Below, in pieces: positions 7,029-14,309 of a stretch of DNA of 27,672 nt. The position numbers and the translations under genes were made by a program. This stretch comes from Rhodothermaceae bacterium (GTDB lineage Bacteria; Bacteroidota; Rhodothermia; Rhodothermales; Rubricoccaceae): positions 1-27,672 of the forward strand of contig JABDIZ010000061.1 in NCBI GenBank assembly GCA_013003465.1, given 5' to 3'. The stretch's first letter is position 1. The number at the start of each line of letters is the position of its first letter. The notes under the pieces were generated by a model. The model saw only the letters and a list, made by a program, of their open reading frames with translations, did no database searches and was not told the DNA's origin.

Positions 7029-7580
7029 ATGCATGCATGGCACGACCTCCCCGCCGGGCGCGACGTGCGCCAGGCCTTCAACGTGGTCATCGAAGTTCCG
7101 CGCGGCGGGACGGTCAAGTACGAGCTCGACAAAAAGACGGGCCTGCTCCGCCTCGACCGTGTGCTCTACAGCGCCGTCTACTATCCCGCCAACTACGGCT
7201 TCATCCCCCGCACCCTCGGCGGCGACGGCGACCCCATTGATGTCCTCGTGCTGATGGACGAGCCCGTAGACCCACTGTGCGTGCTCCGCGCCCGCGCCAT
7301 CGGCATGCTCCCGATGCACGACGAGGCCGGAGCCGACGAGAAGATCATCGCCGTTTGTGTGGACGACCCTGGTTTCGCCGAATACACCGACCTCGACGAA
7401 CTCCAGGCGCACCGCCGCCGCCAGATCGAGCGCTTCTTCCTCGACTACAAGACGCTCGAAGGCAAGGCTGTCGAGACGAGCGACTTCGTGGACCGCACCG
7501 AGGCGGTCCGCATCATCGAAGAGGCCGTGACGCGCTACGAAGGCGCCTTCCCCGAGCGCGCATGGCCCGGAGCCAGATGA
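7029..7580 (+). CDS. ppa: Inorganic pyrophosphatase, family I
   Basis: The 183-residue length is normal for bacterial family I enzymes, which hydrolyse pyrophosphate to two phosphates in the cytoplasm and so pull biosynthetic reactions forward. The active-site elements are present: VIEVPRGGTVKYELDKKTG near the N-terminus (E and K ligands), YPANYGFIPRTLGGDGDPID with the signature DGDPIDV near residue 75, and the downstream 'CVDDPGFAEYTDLDEL' acidic segment. A second ATG 4 nt downstream is out of frame. The gene is divergent from the amidohydrolase cluster across an 88-nt spacer and is followed by a strong terminator, so it is probably monocistronic. Confidence 0.97.
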   Translation: MHAWHDLPAGRDVRQAFNVVIEVPRGGTVKYELDKKTGLLRLDRVLYSAVYYPANYGFIPRTLGGDGDPIDVLVLMDEPVDPLCVLRARAIGMLPMHDEAGADEKIIAVCVDDPGFAEYTDLDELQAHRRRQIERFFLDYKTLEGKAVETSDFVDRTEAVRIIEEAVTRYEGAFPERAWPGAR

Positions 7581-7583
7581 CGT

Positions 7584-7643
7584 GAGAAGGAGCGGGGCCG
7601 GGAAACTAGACTCCCCTGGCCCCGCTCCCCTTTCTACCTTCTC
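7584..7643 (+). terminator. Terminator after ppa
   Basis: A perfect 11-bp stem, GGAGCGGGGCC (7589-7599) and GGCCCCGCTCC (7618-7628), is followed by the pyrimidine-rich CCTTTCTACCTT. A weaker outer pair, GAGAAGG (7584-7590) and CCTTCTC (7637-7643), competes with or extends the stem. It ends transcription of ppa before gcvT. Confidence 0.82.
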
Positions 7644-7667
7644 AGGTCTCACTTCACTCTTCCCCCT

Positions 7668-8795
7668 ATGGAACCGGCCACGCTCCAGACCACCGCCCTC
7701 CACCCCATCCACGTCGCCCTCGGCGCCAAGATGATGCCCTTCGCCGGGTTCGACATGCCCGTGCAGTACAGCGGCATCCTTGATGAGCACCACGCCGTCC
7801 GCGAGGCCGCTGGGCTCTTCGACGTGAGCCACATGGGCGAGGTCTTCGTCAGCGGCCCGCAGGCACTCGACTTTGTGCAGCACCTCGTCACCAACGACGC
7901 CACCAAGCTCGTCGACGGCCAGGCGATGTACACCGTCATGTGCCGCCCGGACGGCGGGGCTGTGGACGACCTGCTCGTCTACCGGCTCAACGGCGAGGTG
8001 TTCATGCTCGTCATCAATGCGTCCAACATCGACAAGGACGTGGCGCACATGGAGGCCGCCCACGCCGAGGCCGGGTTCGACTGCGTGCTCGACAACATCT
8101 CAGAGCAGGTCGAACTCCTCGCGCTGCAAGGCCCGAAGGCGTTCGATATCATGGCCGAGGTCACCGATCTGCCGGTGGCCGACATCAAGTACTACCACTT
8201 CATGCGGCCCGAGCCGGGCGCGTTCCTCGGTTGTGAGAAGGCGATTCTCTCGCACACGGGCTACACCGGCGAGAGGGGACTGGAGATCTACTGCGAGACG
8301 GCGAAAGCCGCCGATGTCTGGGCCGCGCTTATGGCAGCAGGCGAGACGCACGGCCTCAAGCCCGCAGGCCTCGGCGCCCGCGACACGCTCCGTCTGGAGG
8401 CAGGCTTTTGCCTCTACGGCAACGAACTCACCGAAGACACCAATCCGCTCGAAGCAGGCCTCGGCTGGATCGTCAAGCTCGATACCACCGACTTCATCGG
8501 CGCCGCCACGCTGCGCACGATCAAAGCGGACGGCCTGGAGCGCAAGCTCGTCGGGTTCGTGATGGAGGACCGGGGCATTCCGCGCCAGGGCTGCCTGATC
8601 ACGGACGCCGAGGGCGAACCCGTCGGCGAGGTGACGAGCGGCTCGCAGTCGCCGGTGCTCGGCAAAGGCATCGGCCTGGGCTACGTGCCCAACGATCCCG
8701 CGTTCACGACGCCCGGCACGACGCTCCGCTTCAATGTGCGCGGACGGCTGCTGGCGGGGACGGTGACCAAGCCTCCGTTTCACAGAGCGGGGTAG
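7668..8795 (+). CDS. gcvT: Glycine cleavage system T protein (aminomethyltransferase)
   Basis: The 375-residue protein matches GcvT from end to end: TALHPIHVALGAKMMPFAGF at the start, LFDVSHMGEVFVSG, NASNIDKD with the aspartate that binds folate, and the C-terminal barrel (GREEN-type segment GIPRQGCLITDAEGEPVGEV, then TSGSQSPVLGKGIGLGYV). It transfers the aminomethyl group from lipoyl-GcvH to tetrahydrofolate, giving methylene-THF and ammonia. GcvH and GcvP are not in the window, so the system is split in this genome. ATG 7668 is used; the transcript probably starts just after the ppa terminator, and no gene follows for 253 nt. Confidence 0.97.
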   Translation: MEPATLQTTALHPIHVALGAKMMPFAGFDMPVQYSGILDEHHAVREAAGLFDVSHMGEVFVSGPQALDFVQHLVTNDATKLVDGQAMYTVMCRPDGGAVDDLLVYRLNGEVFMLVINASNIDKDVAHMEAAHAEAGFDCVLDNISEQVELLALQGPKAFDIMAEVTDLPVADIKYYHFMRPEPGAFLGCEKAILSHTGYTGERGLEIYCETAKAADVWAALMAAGETHGLKPAGLGARDTLRLEAGFCLYGNELTEDTNPLEAGLGWIVKLDTTDFIGAATLRTIKADGLERKLVGFVMEDRGIPRQGCLITDAEGEPVGEVTSGSQSPVLGKGIGLGYVPNDPAFTTPGTTLRFNVRGRLLAGTVTKPPFHRAG

Positions 8796-8884
8796 GGTGC
8801 TGGGCTAGCTAGTCTCGTTCTGAATCGGATACAGGGGCCGAGTATCGCGTGCCAAGAGACGAAGGCCAAGCGCCGCCCGCCGAA

Positions 8885-8915
8885 TTATCCACAGGTCGCC
8901 GGAAAGTTTTCCACA
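8885..8915 (+). promoter_or_regulatory. Two DnaA-box-like sites upstream of comB-ftsK
   Basis: TTATCCACA (8885-8893) is the exact DnaA-box consensus, and TTTTCCACA (8907-8915) fits the relaxed consensus TTWTNCACA. They are in the same orientation, with starts 22 bp apart, roughly two helical turns. They lie about 135-165 nt upstream of the comB start in a 253-nt gap. No AT-rich unwinding zone or dnaA/dnaN neighbour is present, so an origin is unlikely. Regulation by, or titration of, DnaA is possible. Confidence 0.5.
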
Positions 8916-9048
8916 ACCAGGGCAATTGCTCCTGCCGCCCGTGAGGCATTAGGCCGAAGCGTCTATCTTCTTCGCAGCCTTCCCTGGGTCGAGACACGGC
9001 GGACAGCCCGTGCGTGCGACCTCGGGCGTTCGCCCCTTCCCCCGGCCT

Positions 9049-9882
9049 ATGCAGCTCGACGTCTACCTCACCCCCCGTGCCCTCGCGGACGACACCCTCA
9101 AGGGCAAGATCGTGGTCGTCGTGGACGTACTGCGCGCGTGCTCGACGACGGTGACGACGCTGGCGAATGGCGCCCGGGCCGTAGTTCCGGTGGACGACAT
9201 GGGTGAAGCCGGACGCATTGCCGCAGCCATCGGCCCGGAGACGTCGCTGCTCGGCGGCGAGCGCAACGGACGCCCTATTGACGGCTACGGCGTGGGCAAC
9301 TCGCCGCTGGAGTACACGCCGGAGTTGGTGGCGGGTAAAACCATCGTCCTCAACACGACCAACGGCACAGGCGCCTTCGTTGCGGCACGGGGCGCAGCGC
9401 GTGCCGTCGCCGGGTGCTTCCTGAACGTCTCGCGCGTGGTGGACTTCCTCCGCGCCAAGCTCCCCGTCAATGGCGACGTGCCGCACGGGGCCCTCGTGTG
9501 CGCGGGCCAGAACGGGCGGGTCGCGCGCGAGGACGTGCTCTGCGCGGGCATGATCCTTCACAGGCTATGGGGCGGCGCCATCCCCGACGGACTCGACGAC
9601 GGCGCCCACATCGCCCTGGCGCAGTACCGCCAGGAGCAGAAGCGCCTCGCCCGCGCTGTTTTCGGCTGCACCCACGCGCAGCACCTGATCGCGCTCGGCT
9701 ACGCCGACGACGTGGCGTACTGCGCCCAACCCGATGCCCTCCCGTTCCTGCCGCGCTACGAAGACAGCCGCCTCACCCTCAATGCAGACGACCGTGCCCG
9801 TGCTGCCGAGGCCTTACCCCCCGTCGCTACGGAGCCCGAGGCCCCGTTGTCCGAGACGGCGTCCGAGGCGGCCCGCGCGTAA
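9049..9882 (+). CDS. comB: 2-phosphosulfolactate phosphatase (ComB family)
   Basis: The 277-residue form starting MQLDVYLTPRAL is preferred over the GTG at 9010, because the upstream 13 residues look unstructured and ComB proteins begin near this point. Family motifs are VVVVDVLRACSTTVTTLANG, the GGERNGRPIDG loop, GNSPLEY and NTTNGTGAF. ComB is a Mg-dependent acid phosphatase that converts 2-phosphosulfolactate to sulfolactate, known from coenzyme M synthesis in archaea; bacterial homologues are widespread and their role is less clear. The last 35 residues are a low-complexity Ala/Glu/Pro extension. It heads a tight plus-strand series with ftsK (58-nt gap), purK and purE. Confidence 0.88.
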   Translation: MQLDVYLTPRALADDTLKGKIVVVVDVLRACSTTVTTLANGARAVVPVDDMGEAGRIAAAIGPETSLLGGERNGRPIDGYGVGNSPLEYTPELVAGKTIVLNTTNGTGAFVAARGAARAVAGCFLNVSRVVDFLRAKLPVNGDVPHGALVCAGQNGRVAREDVLCAGMILHRLWGGAIPDGLDDGAHIALAQYRQEQKRLARAVFGCTHAQHLIALGYADDVAYCAQPDALPFLPRYEDSRLTLNADDRARAAEALPPVATEPEAPLSETASEAARA

Positions 9883-9908
9883 TCCTTTCGCTGAGCAGTG
9901 CGGGCGCG

Positions 9909-9915
9909 TATTTTG
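9909..9915 (+). promoter_or_regulatory. Possible Bacteroidota-type -7 element before ftsK
   Basis: TATTTTG, followed by A, resembles the TAnnTTTG -7 element used by Bacteroidota sigma factors and is the most AT-rich spot in the comB-ftsK gap. A TTTC lies roughly 20 nt upstream. It is 26 nt before the ftsK GTG. No experimental consensus for this lineage was available to me. Confidence 0.3.
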
Positions 9916-9940
9916 AAGCGATCCCCCACCCCGCCCTCTG

Positions 9941-12490
9941 GTGAGTAGCACCCGCACCCGCAGCACGTCGAGCCGCGCCAAGAAACGCACCAAAAAGAAG
10001 GGCGCCCCGCCTGCGCTCGTCACTACCGAGCGCAAGAAAGAGATTCTCGGGCTGATCCTGCTGGCGCTGGCCGTCCTCCTGACGCTCGCCATCCTGACGC
10101 ACACGCGCGCAGACGACGCGACCATCGAGAGCGCCCGCTGGGGCGACCTCTTCGATGCGCGCGACAACCGTGCGGACAACCTACTCGGGCCCGTCGGCGC
10201 CATCCTGAGCCGGTGGCTGGTGACGGGCTTTCTGGGCATGCCGGTGCTGCTGCTCGTCGGGGCACTCTACGGCTGGGGCTGGACGCTCTTCCGCCGCCGC
10301 CAGATCGTCTTCCTGCCGCTCCTGACGGGCCTCGCCGTCGTGGGCGCCTTCTTCCTCGCCTGCTTCTTCGGCTGGCTGGAGCCGCGCACCGACACGGCGC
10401 TCGACCTCTGGAGCGGCGCGGTCGGCCTCGGCGTAGCAGGCTGGTTGGAGAGCGTGATCGGGGCCGTGGGCGCCTTCCTGCTGCTGCTGCTCGCCCTCGC
10501 CGTGACGGTGCTGCTCGTCGTGGACCGCGACATCCAGACCTCGCTCGACCGCCTGGAGGAACTCGTCTTCGGCTTCCGCGACTGGATACGCAGCACCTGG
10601 GCTTCGCTCCGTAGCGGCGCGGAGGAACGCAAGGCGCTTCGCGCGAGCGCCCTGGAAGCACGCCGCGCCCGCCGCGAAACGAACAAAGCCGAACGAGAGG
10701 AGCGGCGGCAGAAGCGTGCCGCCAAGAAACAGGCCGCGGCACCACCCACGCCTACGCCCTCCGCACCGGCAGCGAAGCAACCCCCGCCGCCCGCCGATCC
10801 GAGGCCAGCCCCACCTCCGCCACCCGAGCCGTCTGCCCCCCCGAGCGATGATGATTCGCTCCTGGACGATCTGGTGCAGGCGCAGCGCAGTCACGAGCCG
10901 GCCCTGAACGTCATCGGGCCGTTCGAGGAGGAACAGGCCAACCTGGATTCGGTGCGCCGCGCGCAGCCGGACGCCAACGCGTTCCCCTATACTTTCCCCT
11001 CCATCGAACTGCTCGAACAACCCGACGACCGGCAGCAGATCGACTACGAGGAGATCGAGGAGAACAAGCAGATCCTGCTCGACAAGCTGGAGACGTACAA
11101 CATCCAGATCGCGGAGATCGACGCCGTCGTCGGCCCGACGGTCACGCGCTACGAACTGACGCCCGCGCCCGGCGTCAAGATCAGCCGCATCACCGCGCTG
11201 GAGGACGACCTCGCGATGGCGCTCGCCGCGCCCGGCATCCGCATCATCGCACCGATTCCCGGCAAGAGCGCTATCGGCGTCGAAATCCCGAACCGCTCGC
11301 GCGAATTGGTGCGCCTCCGCTCGATGCTCGCCACGAAGAAATTCCGCGACGCGAGCCAGCGCGATGGCGGCAAAATGGCGCTCCCCATCGCCATCGGCAA
11401 GACCATCGAAGGCGAGGTATTCATCGAGGACCTCACCAAGATGCCCCACCTGCTCGTGGCAGGCGCGACGGGCTCGGGCAAGTCGGTGGGCATCAACACG
11501 CTGATCGGCGGGCTGCTCTACGCCTGCCGCCCGGCCGACCTCAAGTTCGTCCTCGTGGACCCGAAGAAGATCGAACTGAACTCCTACGCGGGGTTGCTCG
11601 ATCACTTCATCGCGATGCCCGAGGACCTGGAGGACCCCATCACGACGGAGTTCGGGCTCGCGGCAGGCGTGCTGCGAACGTGCGAACGGGAGATGGAGCA
11701 GCGCTACGACCTGCTGGCGGCGGCGGGCGTGCGCGGCATCGAGGAGTACAACGCCAAAGTGGCCAAAGGCGGCCTCAGTACCGAGGAGGACCATCGCCAT
11801 CTTCCCTACATCGTCGTCGTGATCGACGAGTTGGCGGACCTGATGATGACCTCGGGCAAAGAAGTGGAAGCGCCGATTGCACGCCTGGCGCAGATGGCCC
11901 GCGCTGTCGGCATCCACCTCGTCCTCGCCACGCAGCGGCCGAGCGTGGACGTGATCACGGGCCTCATCAAAGCCAACTTCCCGAGCCGCATCGCCTACCA
12001 GGTGGCCTCGCGCATCGACTCGCGCACGATCATCGACATGGGCGGCGCGCAGCATCTGATCGGCAACGGCGACCTGCTCTACATGAACGGCTCGCGCATC
12101 ACCCGTTTGCAAGGCCCGTTCGTGAGCGTAGAGGAGGTCGAAGAGGTCGTGAACTTCGTGCAGGCCCAGAAGGGCGCCGGGCCCTACCAGCTCCCGCCGG
12201 TCGAGTCGGCCAGCGACGAGGGCCCTGGCGGCCTGGGCGGTTCCAGCGACGACCGCGATGACCTGTTCGAGGACGCCGCCCGCGTAATCGTCCGTAGCCA
12301 GCAAGGTTCGGTCTCCTTGCTTCAGCGCAAACTCTCCGTGGGCTACACGCGGGCCGCCCGCATCGTGGACCAGCTCGAAGAGGCGGGCATCGTCGGCCCC
12401 TTCGAGGGCTCGAAGGCACGCGACGTGCTCGTGGCGACGGAGCTGGACCTCGACTCGCTCCTCGCCACCCCTCCCACCGCCGACTCCTGA
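9941..12490 (+). CDS. ftsK: FtsK/SpoIIIE DNA translocase
   Basis: This 849-residue cell-division motor pumps double-stranded DNA and resolves chromosome dimers at the septum. The N-terminal Lys/Arg-rich tail is followed by four membrane helices (about residues 35-55, 88-110, 120-142 and 163-187). Next come a charged coiled stretch and a Pro-rich linker (residues about 265-305), much shorter than in E. coli. The motor has the alpha domain (ENKQILLDKLETYNIQIAEI), Walker A GATGSGKS (about 508-515) and Walker B VVVIDELADL (about 625-634). The C-terminal gamma winged helix (VSLLQRKLSVGYTRAARIVD) would read polar KOPS-type sequences. GTG at 9941 gives the expected cytoplasmic tail. purK starts 5 nt after its stop. 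Confidence 0.96.
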   Translation: MSSTRTRSTSSRAKKRTKKKGAPPALVTTERKKEILGLILLALAVLLTLAILTHTRADDATIESARWGDLFDARDNRADNLLGPVGAILSRWLVTGFLGMPVLLLVGALYGWGWTLFRRRQIVFLPLLTGLAVVGAFFLACFFGWLEPRTDTALDLWSGAVGLGVAGWLESVIGAVGAFLLLLLALAVTVLLVVDRDIQTSLDRLEELVFGFRDWIRSTWASLRSGAEERKALRASALEARRARRETNKAEREERRQKRAAKKQAAAPPTPTPSAPAAKQPPPPADPRPAPPPPPEPSAPPSDDDSLLDDLVQAQRSHEPALNVIGPFEEEQANLDSVRRAQPDANAFPYTFPSIELLEQPDDRQQIDYEEIEENKQILLDKLETYNIQIAEIDAVVGPTVTRYELTPAPGVKISRITALEDDLAMALAAPGIRIIAPIPGKSAIGVEIPNRSRELVRLRSMLATKKFRDASQRDGGKMALPIAIGKTIEGEVFIEDLTKMPHLLVAGATGSGKSVGINTLIGGLLYACRPADLKFVLVDPKKIELNSYAGLLDHFIAMPEDLEDPITTEFGLAAGVLRTCEREMEQRYDLLAAAGVRGIEEYNAKVAKGGLSTEEDHRHLPYIVVVIDELADLMMTSGKEVEAPIARLAQMARAVGIHLVLATQRPSVDVITGLIKANFPSRIAYQVASRIDSRTIIDMGGAQHLIGNGDLLYMNGSRITRLQGPFVSVEEVEEVVNFVQAQKGAGPYQLPPVESASDEGPGGLGGSSDDRDDLFEDAARVIVRSQQGSVSLLQRKLSVGYTRAARIVDQLEEAGIVGPFEGSKARDVLVATELDLDSLLATPPTADS

Positions 12491-12495
12491 CGACC

Positions 12496-13674
12496 GTGGA
12501 CCCCTCCGCTTCTTCCTTGGCCTCGTCCCCGACTTCTAGAGCCGAGCACACCCCCACGCTTGGTATCCTCGGCGCAGGCCAGTTGGGGCGGATGACAGCG
12601 CTAGCAGCCATCCGCCTGGGGGTACGCGTCAAGCTGCTCACGCCCGACGCCAGCGGCCCTGAAGCTGCCTTCGCCGACGTCACCGTAGCCGACTGGATGG
12701 ATCCGTTCGTGCTGCGCGCGTTTGCTGAGGGTTGCGATGCGGTGACGGTCGAGAGCGAATGGGCGCCTGCCGACCGGTTGGTCGACGTGCTACCGGAGAG
12801 CGTGGCGCTCTGGCCTCACCCCTCGACGCTCAAGCGCATCCGCCACAAGGGACGGCAGAAAAAGGCCCTCACCGCGGTGCACCTGCCCCTTCCGCCGTAT
12901 GCCTGCTGCGCCACCCTCGACGACGCCCTCGCTGCGGCCAGGCAATTCGATTACCCCGTCGTGCTCAAGCGCTACGAGGGCTCCTACGACGGCTATGGCA
13001 ACGCCACCTGCGACGACGCCGAAGCCCTCGCGGACGCCTGGATGACCCTCGCTGCGGACGATGGAGCGCTCGTCGAAGCCTGGGTCCCCTTCGAGTGCGA
13101 GTTGGCCGTGCAGGTCGCCCGGCGCGCGGATGGCAACCATGTGGTTTACCCGGTCGCCTACCTCGAGCAGCGCGACCATCGGTGCCACGCCGTCGTGGTC
13201 CCGGCCGACCTCTCGGCGGGCGCCGCTGCCGAAGCGCAACGCATCGCCCTGGAGGCCGTCGAAGCTGTGGACAGTGTGGGCATCACGGCCGTCGAGTTAT
13301 TCCACCTCGCCGACGGCCGCATCCTCATCAATGAGTTGGCGCCGCGCCCGCACAACAGCGGGCATTACACCATCGAGGCTTGCCACACATCACAATTCGA
13401 GAACCACATCCGCGCTGTGCTCGGCTGGCCGCTCGGCGACCCGAGCCTGCGCGTCCCGGCCGTCTGCATGGTCAACGTGCTGGGCCACAGGGATGGCGCA
13501 GCTGAGCCGCGTGGGCTGACGGACGCCCTCGCCATGCCAGGGGCGGCGGTGCACCTCTACGGGAAAGCGGCCTCCCGCCCCCGCCGCAAGATGGGCCACG
13601 TCACCGTCACTGCCGACCATCCCGCCAAGGCCCGTGACGCCGCCGAGGCTGCCGCGAGCCGGATTCGCCTCTAG
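12496..13674 (+). CDS. purK: 5-(carboxyamino)imidazole ribonucleotide synthase
   Basis: The 392-residue ATP-grasp enzyme carboxylates AIR with bicarbonate and ATP to N5-CAIR in purine biosynthesis. The fold starts at TLGILGAGQLGRMTALAAI (about residue 21), the PurK phosphate-loop signature. The ATP-grasp segments VVLKRYEGSYDGYGN, EAWVPFECELAVQVAR and ELAPRPHNSGHYTIEAC are all intact. The ~20 residues before the core are a Ser/Thr/Ala-rich extension from the GTG at 12496; a later start is possible, but no better candidate with the core complete was seen. The 5-nt gap after ftsK suggests co-transcription. Its product feeds PurE, encoded next. Confidence 0.96.
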   Translation: MDPSASSLASSPTSRAEHTPTLGILGAGQLGRMTALAAIRLGVRVKLLTPDASGPEAAFADVTVADWMDPFVLRAFAEGCDAVTVESEWAPADRLVDVLPESVALWPHPSTLKRIRHKGRQKKALTAVHLPLPPYACCATLDDALAAARQFDYPVVLKRYEGSYDGYGNATCDDAEALADAWMTLAADDGALVEAWVPFECELAVQVARRADGNHVVYPVAYLEQRDHRCHAVVVPADLSAGAAAEAQRIALEAVEAVDSVGITAVELFHLADGRILINELAPRPHNSGHYTIEACHTSQFENHIRAVLGWPLGDPSLRVPAVCMVNVLGHRDGAAEPRGLTDALAMPGAAVHLYGKAASRPRRKMGHVTVTADHPAKARDAAEAAASRIRL

Positions 13675-13698
13675 GAGGTTGCTGGTCTCGCGTTTCTA

Positions 13699-13766
13699 GT
13701 TTCCGGTTGCCTTTTCCTCTACGCTGCTCATGCCCTCGGAGAACCCAGAATCTGAAAACCGGAAAC
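13699..13766. repeat. Inverted repeat of the GGTTTCCGG type at the purK/purE junction
   Basis: GTTTCCGGTT (13699-13708) pairs perfectly with AACCGGAAAC (13757-13766). The loop contains the purE start codon, and the right arm is translated as part of the PurE N-terminus. The unit composition resembles the junction repeats at 21582-21671 and 24693-24764. Confidence 0.6.
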
Positions 13767-14266
13767 CGCTGGTCGGCATCGCCATGGGGAGTGAATCCGA
13801 CTGGCCCACGATGGAGGCTGCTGCGATGATGCTGCGTCAGTTCGACGTGCCCTTCGAAGCGCGCGTGCTCTCGGCGCACCGCACGCCGGAGGCGATGACG
13901 GCCTACGCCGAGTTGGCCGCGGAGCGCGGCCTGAAGGTGATCATTGCAGGGGCGGGCGGAGCGGCGCATTTGCCCGGTATGCTCGCGGCGAGTACGATCC
14001 TCCCGGTCATCGGCGTGCCGGTCGCCACGCGCCACCTGAAGGGCCTCGACTCGCTGCTCTCCATCGTGCAGATGCCGGGCGGTGTGCCCGTCGCCACCGT
14101 GGCCATCGGGCAGGCGAAGAACGCCGCACTGCTGGCCGTCCAGGTCCTCGCCACCGCGGATGAACGGCTCGCCAATGCACTCGTCGACTACAAGACGGAA
14201 CTCAAGCGATTCGTCAGCGACATGGACGAGCGCGTCAGGAGGGAAGAGGTGGGAAGTAGGAAGTGA
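13730..14266 (+). CDS. purE: N5-carboxyaminoimidazole ribonucleotide mutase
   Basis: The 178-residue class I PurE moves the carboxyl group of N5-CAIR to give CAIR, the step after PurK. The signature segments are VGIAMGSESDWPTMEAAA (N-terminal phosphate/ribose-binding loop), VLSAHRTPEAM with the catalytic-loop histidine, IAGAGGAAHLPGMLAA and PVATRHLKGLDSLLSIVQMP. About 12 residues before the core (ENPESENRKPL) are encoded by a repeat arm, and the last residues (REEVGSRK) by GAAGT-type repeat DNA, so both ends look added to a normal core. The gene ends in a convergent terminator shared with a GWxTD gene. Confidence 0.97.
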   Translation: MPSENPESENRKPLVGIAMGSESDWPTMEAAAMMLRQFDVPFEARVLSAHRTPEAMTAYAELAAERGLKVIIAGAGGAAHLPGMLAASTILPVIGVPVATRHLKGLDSLLSIVQMPGGVPVATVAIGQAKNAALLAVQVLATADERLANALVDYKTELKRFVSDMDERVRREEVGSRK

Positions 14267-14309
14267 GCGAGAACGGAGCAGCGCGACGACCTTTCTCGCC
14301 TCACCCTTC
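14259..14309. terminator. Shared bidirectional terminator between purE and the GWxTD gene
   Basis: GTGAG-CGAGAA (14263-14273) pairs with TTCTCG (14293-14298) and CTCAC (14300-14304) with one bulged C. The flanking GAAG/CTTC bases can extend the stem. It overlaps the purE stop codon and the end of the convergent GWxTD gene (stop at 14308), whose stops are only 41 nt apart. No long T-run is present on either strand, so efficiency is uncertain. Confidence 0.55.

Noticed and set aside
6345..8063. 572-codon minus-strand frame across ppa and gcvT
   Set aside because: It runs antisense to two certain genes and through their terminator, with low-complexity translation.
8885..8915. Replication origin
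   Set aside because: Only two DnaA boxes, no AT-rich unwinding element, and no dnaA, dnaN or gidA neighbours. Kept only as a regulatory or titration candidate.
10181..12304. 707-codon open frame antisense to ftsK
   Set aside because: Composition is Arg/His/Asp-rich without domains, as expected opposite a GC-rich gene. ftsK on the other strand is unmistakable.
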